A DNA stretch of 64,000 nt. Origin: Plumapathes pennacea (lineage: Eukaryota; Cnidaria; Anthozoa; Antipatharia; Myriopathidae). The stretch spans positions 7,704,067 through 7,768,066 of the forward strand of contig OZ038469.1 of assembly GCA_964036295.1 (NCBI GenBank), given 5' to 3'. The first letter of the stretch is position 1; the number at the start of each line of letters is the position of its first letter. Positions 31,770 to 43,059 of the stretch are shown one piece after another. The position numbers and the translations under genes are program-made. The notes below the pieces were generated by a model, which saw only the letters and a list, made by a program, of their open reading frames with translations, had not been told where the DNA came from and made no database searches.

Positions 31770-32990
31770 GTAGGTTGGTTGTGATCGTCTGGGTTAGAGT
31801 AGCCTCCAGAAAGACTTGTTGGTGACTGACGTTTTGACTACCTGAGCGGAAGTCATCTTCAGAGTCAAGTGAAAAGTATTCGTCAGATGGCGGTATATAT
31901 GTCTCTGGTTGTAGAAGTGATTGGTCCGTTATGTCGGTCTATGGTTGGTCGAGTCGGCTTGGTTGTGTTTTGTTATTGGTCAGTTGATGTTCTTTTGTCC
32001 TGTTGATTAGTCTATTGTTCGTTCGGTTGCGTTTGATGTCATCTATCAGTCATTTGTAAGGTGCCGGTAATAGTTGGCATCTGTTGAGTGGTTTGCGTTC
32101 CAAGCCTGTGTACCAGCTTTCCAGTGTAAGTCGCTGGCAGTAGTTGGTACTGTGGCTGATGCATTCAGCAGAGTCCCAGTCGATGTCGTGTCCAGTCTGT
32201 CGGTGGTGTTCAGAAATGTGATTTCTGATGTTGCCGTTTCTGGTAGCTCGTTTGTGTTCAGTAAGTCTCGTGTTCAGGTTTCTGCCAGTTTCACCGATGT
32301 AGGTGGCTTTGCAGTCAGTACAAGATATTCTGTATACTGTTCCCTGTCTGTGGATGGGTTCGTCTTTGTCCTTTACGTTGGTCAGTAAGTCGCGTAGAGT
32401 CGTGATAGGTTTGTGGGCTACCGGGATGTTGTAGGGTCGTAGAATACGTGCTATCGTCTCAGAGGTGCCTCTGATATACGGTAGTGTGGCCAAGGTCAAT
32501 GGAGTTGTGTCGTCAGTGGTTTCGTTGTCGGTAGTCTCGTTGGGTGCGGTGTTCTTGTGAGTGTTGCGTTTGACAAAGTTAGGGTCGTAGTCATTCTTCT
32601 GGAAAACGCGTTCCAGGTGTCGGGTCTCGTTAAGTAAGTCGTCGGGAGAGTCACAAAGTAGTTGCGCTCGTTTCGTCAGCGTTCTGATTGTGGTAGCCTT
32701 GTGTGAAGTAGGGTTGTAAGAAGTCTGGTCAAGTAGTCTGTCAGTGTGCGTTGGTTTTCTGTAGACTGTAGTTCGTAGCCTGTCATTGTCGTGGCTCACG
32801 AGGCAATCTAAGAACGGAAGTTTTCTGTTGTCTTCGATTTCCTTAGTGAACTGTATGTCAGGGTTTTGTTCGTTCAGGTGTTTGTGGAAGGAGTCAATGT
32901 CGTCTTTGTGTACAGCAGTAAACATATCGTCAACGTATCGTAGCCAGAGAGGCAGTTCAAACCATTTGCCATTTAATTTCTCATTCATTT
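31770..32990 (-). pseudogene. Penelope-like element: RT end, GIY-YIG domain and 3' tail
   Basis: A clean 312-codon frame (32050-32988, minus) starts inside the reverse transcriptase. L-R-Y-V-D-D-M-F is the YxDD box; then L-P-F-L-D-C-L-V, V-Y-R-K-P-T-H-T-D-R, a linker rich in Thr/Asn, and the GIY-YIG nuclease C-K-A-T-Y-I-G-E-T-G-R-N-L with R...E-H-K and C-terminal L-E-S-W-Y. The N-terminal RT is missing. The 3' tail (31770-32049) has a hammerhead-like element. The intact remaining frame suggests a relatively young 5'-truncated insertion. Confidence 0.88.
31826..31862 (-). ncRNA. Hammerhead-like motif in the second Penelope-like tail
   Basis: Minus strand: CTGAAGATGACTTCC, GCTCA loop, GG-AGTC, then AAAACGTCAG. 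The CUGANGA box is intact; TGACT pairs with AGTCA as stem II; the GAAA box reads AAAA. The arrangement parallels 20241-20270. Confidence 0.35.
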
Positions 32991-33029
32991 GGCATTTGAT
33001 TGGCGGGGAATTAATTAACCTGTAGGACG

Positions 33030-34155
33030 GTATCAGAACAGCGTCTCAGGAAGGCTCTGCTACCTTTTTAGTGTGCACACAATACTTATACCAAGCACAT
33101 CTGGGCATCACTTTGCATTCATTCCTTTAGTTTAGTTGTTAAAATCCAGCAAAACCACCCACGTCGTAGCAGTTTGCATCAGCATAATATTATATTGATA
33201 TATCACTTTCCCGGGACATCCAGCAGTAGTACAACCATAACTGGTAACTTCAGTTGGAAATATGGCATGGCAGTTTTCACACGTATCATCCCCGAGCGTA
33301 ACGAGTGTAATAATCATGACGCTAATGCTGTAGTATCGCCTTATTTGGAGACTCCAAGTGGGTGGCCATCTTGAGGTTTAATGTTTGTCAGTCAGTCAAG
33401 TACGACCTCAAGGCGTGGTTACACAGCATCTCAACTGTTAACCGCCATTTTTTTGGTGACAAGCGATAGTACGAACGGAAGGGATTTGGTACAAGATGCA
33501 GCTACAAGGCCAAGCAGTTTGACAACTTGAAGCAGTAAAATTGGCTTTTCTGTGCTGTGATTGGTCGAATCGCGCACGCTCTCAGCGCTGCATGGCTTTT
33601 GCAAGTGCTACTATTCGATGGCGTCATTGTGCAGTGCGCTGTGATTGGTTGGATTGCCTGTTGTGAGAGCGCTACGGTTAACTGTTGCGAGCGCTTCGTT
33701 CGCGAGCACTTCATTTGTGAGCGCTGTCACTTGATGACGTCGTCATTGTGCGAAAAATAAACTGATCTCGTAGTGAGGAAATTGACACCGACTAACCTCT
33801 CGTGGCAGCATTTTCTCTTTGATCACGGCTGGTTCTGGGCGGCCCGTTTCGCCTGAATATTCGACAAAGAATTTCTAGTTAAGCCATGGCGGGACATGTA
33901 ACATGTGTAAATTCCTGAGAGCTCAGTTCAAACACTTACCGTGGCTACAATCTCCTTCTCCGGCTGGATTCATCGTGTCCTTCTGAGCGCGTGTTGTTGA
34001 CTTGAATGCTCAGAGCGCAATCAGTTCAGCGCTTTTACGGGGCTCGATTTGCGTGCTAAGAGCCGAAACCAGTGAATAAGGGTGGGTTTAGGGAGGTGAA
34101 CGGGCGATTACAATGAGTTTTGGGGGTTAAAAAGGGTGCTTGAAGAAGCACTCTC
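33030..34155. other. Non-coding; possible LTR- or promoter-like segment
   Basis: The stretch 33545-33760 has two GTGATTGG (inverted CCAAT-like) boxes, repeated GAGCGCT strings and AAAATAAA near 33757. It may be an LTR or a CpG-containing promoter relic, but no paired copy or target duplication was found. Confidence 0.25.
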
Positions 34156-34156
34156 A

Positions 34157-34480
34157 ACTTCCGGTTCCACAGGCGTGTGTGCGAGCGGGTGGCGGTCACT
34201 CGCGTACCCAAAAGAAAGAAGGAAAGATTACCTAGCATAAACACACTCGGAAAAAAGAGAAAGACTTCCTCCCTCCCATCTTTTTAATATCATATTTTTT
34301 GAAAACCTCGGAGGCGCATGAACCGCTGTCACTTCCGGTCGTGTGTGCGGTGGCCCGAGGGATCGCCAGCCACTCGCCAACCACCCCAAAAGAAAGAACG
34401 AAAGATGGTTAGCATAGACACAAGAGAAAAGATGATCGCTTCCTGCGATCTTTTAAAAATACATCATCTTTTAAATGCTT
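34157..34480. repeat. Diverged two-copy tandem duplication (~170 bp)
   Basis: Both copies run ACTTCCGGT, GTGTGTGCG, GCCACTCGC-like sequence, CCCAAAAGAAAGAA(G/C)GAAAGA, TAGCATA-A-ACAC and AAAAGA-GA, about 170 bp apart. Divergence is substantial. No ORF is conserved between copies. Confidence 0.6.
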
Positions 34481-35006
34481 GGAAGCTTTTGTTTACCCGG
34501 TCAGCGGTGTTTTGTTTACCCGCGCACGTTCAGTGGCATTGTTATTGTCACATGTTCAATTCAGTGAATTGTACAGTGCCTCCTTCTGACTCCTTTATTT
34601 CGGCCTTAAATCAACCGTTCCTTCCACGGGAACAGCGCAGGACGCTTCCTCTGAAACAAAGCTACCATGTGTACAGTTTTTCCGGACGTTTTGACAACAG
34701 GCAAAGCGGCTGAGATGCGCATAAAGGTTAGCTTCATTCGGCCTATAACACGACATATTCGGGAAAATGTTTTCAAACCTTCGGTTATACTCTTCTGTTT
34801 ATTTTAGAGAAAGTAAGACCAAGATTATTTGTGTTTACAAAACTCAATCTTAGCGTACGCGTGGTGAAGTGGCAAGTAGACGATTTCGTGTGGCGTTTAA
34901 ATTTCAAAATGCTCATCGTGGTTTCATTTTTCAGGGCCAATTTATTATCCAGCTATGTCGCTGCTTGTGATCTCAGAAGCGGCCTGTCCAGGTGAGGTTT
35001 AGTTAA

Positions 35007-35168
35007 CAAATAGAACAGCTTCAAGCGTGCTCCGTTCAGAAATATTAAAAGCACGAGCTTCAAAAGAAGTGTAGGGAGAATTGAAATGCGTAGGCGAGCA
35101 CAAGTACCTAATTCTTAAGTGTTCTTGCTTTCTGAACGGAGCACCGAGTTGAAGCTGTTCTACTTGTT
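35007..35168. repeat. 162-bp imperfect palindrome / small MITE
   Basis: AACAAATAGAACAGCTTCAA on the left faces AACAAGTAGAACAGCTTCAA (reversed) on the right, both continuing GTGCTCCGTTCAGAAA. Arms are about 40 bp around a ~75-bp centre. Probably a foldback MITE. Confidence 0.7.
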
Positions 35169-36079
35169 TTATAACATAACTTCTCAGTTTGACAGAGAAA
35201 TGCCTTCATTTATCATATATGTCGGGATAAGAGTTGTGATCGAAAAAGAATTCTCCCAACTCCCACGCAAAATGGTTTCCGATTTGACCTGGTTTCTTGC
35301 TGCTTTTACCAAACTTGACTGTTTCATCAGACAGTTATCACAGCACGAATTGACGACTGAAAATTTTTGTTCATGGATTGGAGAGAATTTCCAAGCCATT
35401 GAGATTCATTGTAGTCAACAAACCAGCTTCAGTGAGATAAAGTTTGAACTGAACTGAATATTTATTTAAACACGGTATTTTTTCACATTACTAAATTTCA
35501 CAAATGTAGCAACTATGCTCTACCAGAGAGCTGTGTGTTAAGCAAACTATTTACAAGTAGTTATAAATAAGAGTAACTATTAGAGTATTTATTACAAATC
35601 AAGTTCTCTATAAAATTGTTTGTGGATAAACGACTTCTTGTTGAACGAATAACAATCCTATATAACAACAACACAGCAACAAATTTTATAATTCCAAAAA
35701 ACAGTGTACAGAATAAACACTATCCCACAGGTAGCAGAGGCTAATTGAGACGGGAAGTGGAGATTAATTAATTAATTAAGTGTATTACATGCAATTTTTT
35801 CCGAGGAACACTATTATTATTATTGGTTTGGTAAACAATGTAACAATAATGACTGTAACAAAGATAAAAATAAATAAATTTCTGTTTACAATAATGAGTA
35901 ATAATAATACTGGGAGACCTGAAGTAGTAAGAACTATTCGAGTCAGGTTTCCCAGGGAATATGATGAAACAAGACTAAGTAGGCAAAAATACATGAATCA
36001 AATAACAAACACAGGGAACATGTACTGTAAGTGTTGAACTGAGAGGACTAAGTAACTACTTACATAATCTCATACTCAC

Positions 36080-36178
36080 TCAGGCACACACACACCAGAC
36101 TTCCCAACAGCATACATTACAAAGCACAAACACACACACAAACAAGCACACACACACACACGCACGCACGCACACAAT
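36080..36178. repeat. CA-rich microsatellite
   Basis: Runs of ACACAC interspersed with AAAC and CGCACGCACG. Confidence 0.85.
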
Positions 36179-36275
36179 GCATAGAGATATATAGAAAATA
36201 TAAATGGATGTAACTATATGATGGATAGTATATGTCTAACTGCTAAAGATCTAAGATAAATGAGATTAATTGAGC

Positions 36276-36542
36276 TTAGTATTGTGAAAGGAGCTTCAGT
36301 CTGACTTCCTTCTTAAACTTAGATTTGGATTTGAGGTTCCTAAGATTTTCACTAAGTGCATTCCAGGTTACAACACCTTTATATATGATACCGAATTGAC
36401 CATAATCTGTTCTAATTTGTGGAACATGGAGTGAAGCTTTGGAAGCTAACCTAGTGTTATGATTGTGGACTGCAGTAATGGGAGTGAAGAAATTTTCAAA
36501 TGCAGATGGAAGATTACCATGATGATAGTCAAACATGAACAT
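36276..36542 (-). pseudogene. LINE reverse-transcriptase C-terminal tail
   Basis: 88 codons on minus: F-M-F-D-Y-H-H-G-N-L-P, then H-N-H-N-T-R-L-A, R-T-D-Y-G and W-N-A-L-S-E-N-L-R followed by F-K-K-E-V. This H-N-T-R...R-T-x-Y-G...W-N-x-L pattern is the conserved C-terminus of CR1/L2- and RTE-like LINE ORF2 proteins. The catalytic domains are missing, as expected of 5' truncation. AT-rich sequence to the left (35460-36275) is probably its 3' UTR. Confidence 0.7.
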
Positions 36543-36845
36543 TGCAAGCTTTAAGGTTATCAGAGGAAAAAGGAAGAAAGAGAGAAAAAAAGTGATGTTA
36601 CAAAGGCATACATTTTGTTTTAAGACTATAAATTGTACTTGAAGTGTACTTCATAATTAATGCACTCTAATCTGACAAATTTCTGCAAAATGTTAGATGC
36701 AGGTCTCAAATGCATAAACTGCAACAGTGATTGGCCATGGTTTGGGATTACAGCATGTTTAAACATGTGAAAAAGTTGGTCCCATTTGTAAGTACACTTC
36801 TAAAATAATGTTTTATTGAATTGGTCCCTGGTCCAGTAAAAAAGC

Positions 36846-37009
36846 TTAACCCTTTTTCACTCCTGAGCTCATAGTACAAATTCTCCCAACCTGTTGAGAA
36901 GAACATGTATGAGTGATGTAGTGATCGAGCATTGAATCCAATCAGCTTTTATCAGAACAAGCTATGAAGGAGAAAATTTAAGTTGATCACTCAGGAGAGA
37001 AAGGGTTAA
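36846..37009. mobile_element. 164-bp MITE flanked by TTAA
   Basis: TTAA at 36846-36849 and 37006-37009. Inner ends are CCCTTTTTCACTCCTGAG and, reversed, CCCTTTCTCTCCTGAG. This gives TIRs of about 17 bp and a TTAA duplication, pointing to piggyBac/Kolobok-type mobilisation. Its ends differ from both large TTAA elements here. Confidence 0.7.
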
Positions 37010-37426
37010 AATGTTAAAATGTTACCAAGTGGACTGCCTGCAACTTTTAACTTCAACTCGAGTGGCTCCAGTCTATAAATGGCAGTGTTTTGGAGAGCCA
37101 AATATTTACTATTTCCCAAACAATGGGGCATACAAGAGTTTGTCGCACTGAATTGTGTGCAATACAATATTAAGCAATCTCTTAGTCCCGGAAAAGGTTT
37201 GGGCCAGGTAAAATTGTGTACACAGGTGACAATAATAATTAGTGCAATAATAATATTAGTGCAGTCACCCTTGGGAAACAGCAAAGTGTCCATCCCTGTG
37301 CACAAGAGCAGTAGAAAAACATCAATGGCACAGCTCTGCTAGTGGTGTGCTGTGTAGCGGTGTACTGAACTGAAAAATACTTTTTTGTACTGCCGGAATA
37401 TGAAATGTTTGTACAGATATATTTAC

Positions 37427-38176
37427 TGGAACAAATACTTTTGTGAAGAATGCTTCTAGACTTTGTCTTGCCTCGGCGACAGGTAGTATTGCCACGAGCT
37501 GTCTGCTTCGAGGCAGCTCTCCTTGAAGAAAGGCCAGCACGCTCCACCGGGCTTCGTCAGTGCCTTGGTAAAAGAGGGAGGTGCCCACTTTCCTGAGCTC
37601 CCGCCAGAACATCCCCCAACCGGACGAAAGCCACACCTCGGCAAGCTGGGGCAGGAACTTGGCCAGGTAGCCCACGGCGAGAACACAGTTAACCTTGTCC
37701 TCTTTGCAGCACAACAGCTCCGCAAATCGGGCCTTGAGCTGACGTGGTCCATCAGCGATCGTAGCGACAGCGTCGGACCACGCCAACTCCGCCATGTAGG
37801 TTCCCATGGTGACCATCGCCTGCAGGCGGATGCTCTTGTTGAGGCTGGTGTGGATGGCTGCCTTTGTCATCTCCTGGTACACGGCGAAGAACTGGCATAC
37901 GATGCAGTTGGTCGCCATGCAATCCTTGAGGGCCAGGTTGATGGGCTCCTGGCGTGCGTCACTTGATCGATATGGGCAACGCTCCGACGGTGAAGCGGAG
38001 GCACTTAGGGAGGAGGGACCCTCTGGGGCAGCCAAACAGGTGCACTTGCGCTTGGCCAGATCCCATATGGCCTGAAGTGACTCACGAACAGCAGGAGCGA
38101 GCCTCTCCCCTCCAAGTCTGCGGGCAGCCTCCTCGAGTGCAGTGTCTGTTGTGCCTTCGGCTGCAGCGGAAATGTT
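37427..38176 (-). CDS. Unrecognised 750-bp exon, GC-rich
   Basis: Open on minus from an acceptor (CTTTCAG before 38176) to a donor-like GTAAAT at 37426. The protein is Ala/Leu-rich: a segment with C-T-C-L near the start, Q-E-P-I-N-L-A-L-K-D-C, C-I-V-C-Q-F-F, and a helical body with W-L-S-S-G-W-G-M-F-W-R-E-L. GC content is well above its surroundings. I do not recognise the family. It may be a 3' exon of the gene whose other exons lie at 43060-46570, both on minus, with the LINE tail and ISL2EU-like element inserted between them. That link is inference. Confidence 0.45.
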
Positions 38177-38280
38177 CTGAAAGGGGGGGTTATCAGGACC
38201 GTTTTTTATTTATTTATTTACTCGCTTTAATCATACTTGTACAATAAAGTATAATTGGGATCAGTTCATACAGAACTGAC
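38177..38280. other. Spacer left of the ISL2EU-like element
   Basis: Non-coding; contains a TTTATTTATTTA run. Confidence 0.3.
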
Positions 38281-38362
38281 ATTCGCTTTTGTCACGGCCC
38301 GCCATCTTGGATTTACGTCACAGATTTTCGATGTGACAGCGAGGCTATGCGTGTAAAGCGTC

Positions 38363-40244
38363 ATGGCGGCGTTCACATGGAAAGGTAAACAATCCGACTT
38401 TTGGCATAAGAATCTCACCGCTATTCCAAGGTTTCCGATGTCTTTTATAGAGGAATTTGCAGCGGAACATCTCCCCATTAAGGCTACCCTCACTAGAGGA
38501 TACAAGTTTTTTCATGAGGATTACATTCACGATGTTGAAGGTGAGAAATTTCGATTTTATTCAACACAACTTCATGTACAAATGTCCGTGTACTGCACGA
38601 GCTGTATATTACTTTTTAACTTTGTAATATGCATTTATATCTATAGTGAAGCTTCTTAAAGAAGAATCTGGCACAGCTGTGAGGGCCAGGTGCTACAGGA
38701 GCATGAGGAAAAACGAAGAACCGCACAGGCTAAGCGTCCATTTCAAGCCCAGCACAAATCCAAGTATTTTGGTATTCCAGTGCAGCTGTGCAGCGGGTCA
38801 GGGGCTTTGCCAGCATCTCATTGGCCTACTCTACACGCTCTCGCACTATCAGATAATGGGAATGAAAAGTGTGCCGCCTATCATCTCGAAAACATCGAAA
38901 CCTCAGGTTAGAAAGCGATTGATAAAGACAGTTTTGTATTAAGCTGAGATATTTTATAATAAGTTGTCATGCAGCCAACCAGATAAGTCCAAACAGCTTT
39001 TGAACCATACTTGAATTATAATTTGGATGAATGTAGAATCTTCAATATATATTTTTACAAATATTGTAGCACATCCTTTTTGGTAATGCATACAGATTTG
39101 TCATCTGCTTACTTATATAATATTTAAAACAACCTACTGTATTTTCTTTGGCCACAGACCTGGCATGTGCCTAGTATAGATTGCATTGAACCAAGACCAG
39201 TTTTGGATGTAACAGTTCAGAAAGTGCAGCCTCCTTGCAGCCAGAAAAGAAACAAAAAAAGGGAAAAGAGTGTCTGGAGTAGCAAGTAAAGTATTCAAGC
39301 CATTTCAGCAGCCACTGATTGCACTTGATATGGCAAAAATGTTGAGGCCAGTGTTTGAAAACCTTACTCCCAAGCCTGGCTTTCTGAGGATTTGGCCAGG
39401 TGATGATGAAGATGTTGAATTGACGGAGAGTAGGTTTGGCTTGGTACCAAAAGGTTCAGTTCTAGCATACCAGCAACCCCTACCCACGAACATACCAAAA
39501 CCTGACCCTAATATCTGCCCTGAATTTGCCCTGCCTGAACTCACCTGTCCTGATACAGTCCTTCCAGAGAAAGAGCAGCTTTTTTACGACTCAATTGCCA
39601 TCACTAGAGCACAGTCTTCTGAGTATGAGGCTCAGACAAGAGAGCAGTCAGGCTCCAAGGACTGGCATCGTCTGCGTAAGAGTCGGATAACAGCCTCAAA
39701 TTTTAAGAGTGTATGCTGCCGACAAAAGGATCATGAAAGTTTATCTGCTAGGCTTGTTCAAGGAAAGACAATCCAGACTGCTGCAATGAAATATGGAATT
39801 GCCCATGAGGGTGAGGCTGCACAGCAGTATTCAGAACACTTTGGCAGGGATGTGTACAGTGTTGGCTTTGTCATCAACCCTACAGTACCACACCTTGGCT
39901 GTAGTCCAGACAGGCGAGTCTATGATGCAACTGAGGATTCCCCATGGGGTCTCCTTGAAATCAAGTGCTCCATGGCAAAGGATTTGTCAAATCTTAAGTA
40001 TCTGAAGTTCAATGAACGAAATAGTACTTATTCTCTAAGGAAATCTCATGCCTACTATTATCAGGTGATGGGATGTATGGGATTGACAGGGAGCAAGTGG
40101 GAGGACTTTTTTGTCTTCTGTCAACAGGAGTTTCATTGTGAAAGAATATATTTTGATGCAGAGTCGTTCTCAAACATGCTAGACAAACTTAATTTGTTTT
40201 ATTTCAATGTTCACCTGTACTTGTTAGTGCATGGAAACAACTAG
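38363..40244 (+). pseudogene. SWIM-finger and YqaJ-type exonuclease gene of the ISL2EU-like element
   Basis: Exon 1 (38363-38540) starts M-A-A-F-T-W-K-G and ends at GTGAGA. Exon 2 (~38646-38908) carries a SWIM finger, C-S-C-A-A-G-Q-G-L-C-Q-H. Exon 3 (39159-40244) ends with the YqaJ domain: K-D-W-H-R-L-R-K-S-R-I-T-A-S, H-E-G-E-A-A, L-G-C-S-P-D-R-R, L-E-I-K-C and Y-Y-Y-Q-V-M, i.e. the E...D...ExK...Q lambda-exonuclease-like site. The coding frame of exon 3 shifts by one in an A7 run at ~39252-39258, so the copy is probably broken there. YqaJ proteins degrade or process DNA ends; here it probably assists transposition. Confidence 0.8.
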
Positions 40245-40335
40245 TTTAAATGTACAGTGTTTCAAATTATTGGAACGGTTTGTTTATATGCTCTTACAAA
40301 ATGACATAGTGTCATAGCATACAGTAGTCATATAT

Positions 40336-42035
40336 CTAGTAATGAAAAAGTGGACCTTGGAAATTGGTAATCAGGCAAGCTACAGTCCAGGCTTGAGTAA
40401 TGCTTCCTGCCACTGTTAAAGGTATAACTCGATCAAAATAGTGAAATTCCTTCACCCACCTTATAGCCCTTTCGACATGCACACGCACATTGTGTATTTC
40501 TTTGCTTTTTAGCAATTCGTCCTTTGAAAACTGTTTCTTACTGGAAAGAAATGCAGGCATAGTTACATCACACCCAGTTGGTGTCAGTAAGTCTTGAATG
40601 ACAAAACCTTTGTCAGCCATAAGCTGATCTCCCTGCTGAAGCAGTTTTAATAGACCAGACTTCTTAACCAGCTCTTTGTCAGAGATAGAACCCTCATAAA
40701 GGTGGCTTATATGGATTATTTCACCCGATGGGGCAATGACAACATTGCCTTTGTATGTGTTGTGGCTCTTATAGGAAGAATATGAGCAACTTCTTAAAAC
40801 CATACTAGATGGGGCCTGTACTTTGATTTCAGCTGCATCAATAATTCCTCTGCATCTAGGATACAACTGCTTAAAACAGTCTGGCATATGCCTGTCTACC
40901 TTTGCTCGTGATGGCCAAATTGACATACTTCCGAGAACAAAATATAAAAAATTGATCCAAGACAGAAAAATCCTGCTAACTGTTGCCAGTGAAATATTAA
41001 AGGTATCAGCTAGTACTTGATTCATTGTGCCAACGCGCAATTTCTGTAGACACAAGTAAAACTGGTCAAACAGACTTAATTTACAAGCCCTTAGAGTGCT
41101 TCTTAACCCATCAACATCTACAGTTCCCTTGTTACATACTCTTTGCATTTGGGACCACGAGTACATTTTCTCGGTGGTGGGACGTAGGAAATGAAACGTT
41201 GACACCAAGGCCTCAAAAGATGGAAATCCCGTATAAAAACGTACAGTTCTGTCTGGCTTCATTTGAAGCCAGACATAGAGTGAAGTTTTTTCCTGTGCAG
41301 CCTCCAGCTCTCTGATCCTTTGTTGGGCTGCTTCAAGCATCTCTTCTGCTGATGTCTCAAGGCCAGAGCAAAGGTAGTCATGCCCATTGAGTGTTGGAGT
41401 CGGCACAGTCAGTTTCTTCTTCGATCGAGCCCGCTTCAGATTCTAGATCTTTGTCTATCATGTTAACATCATCAGGTCCGCCATCGGATATTTCAAAGGA
41501 TGACCCTGAAAAGAAAACACAAACGACATTGTGAGATTCTCTGTTCTCTGAAACTTTAGGAAATGAAAAGGTAGAAACTTACCTGCAGCGCTAGCCGACT
41601 CCGCCGCGACAGCCGTGACAGCTTGTTCTACGTGCTCTGAAATGAACTCACGATCCTTCGGCGATTTTCGTGTTTTTGGAGTTGTAGTCCACTCAAATAC
41701 ACTTGGAATGGCCTTGTCTACTAGAACCCGCCTTCCATTGAGGGTTTTCCTCAGGTCACTCGGTTTGAAATGCTTCGAGCAGACCTTAGGCCTTGCGGTT
41801 TTTGATATCTGTGAATGCTGGTGTTTTGTTTAATACGTTTGCAGTTCTGGACTTTCGAATGCGGGTTAAATCGATTGCTTACCGTGAACTTTGATCCCTT
41901 ATCTCGCCTAATAAATTTTATCCACTCCTTTTCTAAAGCTTTGTCTAAAGGGATCTGGTGGAATGATATTCCCTTAGTGCAGCTTGACCTATTAGTGGCA
42001 CAAGAGGGCACGCAACAGTGATCCCTGTTCACCAT
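40336..42035 (-). pseudogene. THAP-domain DDE_Tnp_4 transposase of the ISL2EU-like element
   Basis: Exon 1 (to 42035) gives M-V-N-R-D-H-C-C-V-P-S-C...W-I-K-F-I-R-R-D; exon 2 (~41600-41790) gives V-C-S-K-H-F, D-L-R-K-T and I-P-S-V-F-E-W: a complete C2CH THAP domain. The last exon (frame 40336-41406) holds D-D-E acids in I-I-D-A-A-E-I, G-S-I-S-D-K and H-V-E-R-A-I-R-W-V-K. The usual I-I-D-x-T-E is A-A-E here. Between exon 2 and the transposase body the frame is out by one near 41420, either a frameshift or an unrecognised splice choice. It converges with the YqaJ gene, 91 bp apart. Confidence 0.82.
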
Positions 42036-42128
42036 GACTGCTCAGTATCGTTTACACGTGTAGCCTCGTTCTGGCGACTGAAAACTATGACGTCAAACCA
42101 ATATGGCCACCGTGTGACAAAGGCGAAT

Positions 42129-42444
42129 AGTTCCTTATAAAAATGAACCTCCCGACATTGTAGTAAATAAACATTAACTATAAAATTATAAAATCAGCCA
42201 CTATTCCCACCCTACCTATCTAATTGCTAATTAAGATAAAACAATGCTAACATTAATTCAATATTCCCATTCTAGATTCCGACAATATACAGAAAGAAAA
42301 GACAAAACAAAAATATCCCAAAATCCTAAAAATATATATAAAAACTGATCATAAGAACAGGACAAAACTAAACAGAAGTATCCTAAATTCCTAAAAATAT
42401 ATAAAAACTGATCATAAAAACACTGTTACATTCTGCAGAAAGTT
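42129..42444. other. AT-rich LINE 3' tail
   Basis: Rich in AAAATATAT and TTAAT-like strings and includes a partial duplication of CCTAAAAATATAT-A-AAACTGATCATAA. Best explained as the 3' UTR of the LINE fragment to its right. Confidence 0.4.
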
Positions 42445-42600
42445 TCAGTGGTAGCGTATAATACACTCCTTAAAAACAACATAACTAGTACATTTAGGGA
42501 TAAAAAGAGGCAGATTGTTCCATAGATCAACCATGCGATTGAAATAGGAAAATTTATAAACGTCAGTCCTGAAGCGGCCCTTTGCTAACCAATATTTGTT
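42445..42600 (-). pseudogene. LINE C-terminal tail fragment
   Basis: Minus strand: F-R-T-D-V-Y-K-F-S-Y-F-N-R, then W-N-N-L-P-L-F-I-P and F-K-E-C-I-I-R before a stop at 42445. The F-x-R-x-x-x-L-W-N-x-L-P pattern is the C-terminal signature of LINE ORF2. Too short to assign a clade. Confidence 0.55.
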
Positions 42601-43059
42601 TTAAGGACGCTCGCGCGAAAATCTTCTAACGTTCAGAATTTCTTAAAACTTCTGCATTAGTTAGATTATGAGAATCAAGAGAAAGTGAGGGATAGAGAGG
42701 GAAACTTAGGGCGTTGGCCGGGATATGTGAATTTTCACTAAAGTTATTTTTAGAATGGAAGCTCTCGTAAGCAACCACCTCTGGAATTCGAAAGAGTGCC
42801 GGTCATCACTGACATACGCTCACAATATTGCTCCAGCCGGAAATCATTGTAAACTCTTGATTTGAGGTCTTTCAGTACAACGAACAGCAATTTGATGATC
42901 AAGCAAGCAGTGCATATATCTTATTGCACTGTTGACTAATGCGAATCAGGGTGTCAATTCAAACGGCGTTTCACAGTGGTGGTCGTCACTGGAGCTGTTC
43001 CCTTACGAGAGTGGTCGCAAGGAGAGCTTTGGACTGTGTGAACAGGTAGCTGCATTCGT

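Larger units (their letters stand above)
38281..42128. mobile_element. ISL2EU-like (IS5/Harbinger-related) element with THAP transposase and YqaJ gene
   Basis: Inverted ends: ATTCGCTTTTGTCACGGCCC at 38281 and, reversed from 42128, ATTCGCCTTTGTCACACGG; both continue through GCCAT(C/A)TTGG, (T)ACGTCA, CGAGGCTA and GTGTAAA. AT borders each end and may be a 2-bp target duplication. Inside are two convergent genes: SWIM + YqaJ exonuclease (plus) and THAP + DDE_Tnp_4 transposase (minus). ISL2EU elements are known to pair a transposase with a YqaJ protein. Each gene has about one frameshift, so this copy is old but nearly complete. Confidence 0.85.

Noticed and set aside
33545..33790. Possible LTR with polyA signal
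   Set aside because: No second copy, no TG...CA boundaries with a target duplication, and no coding sequence next to it.
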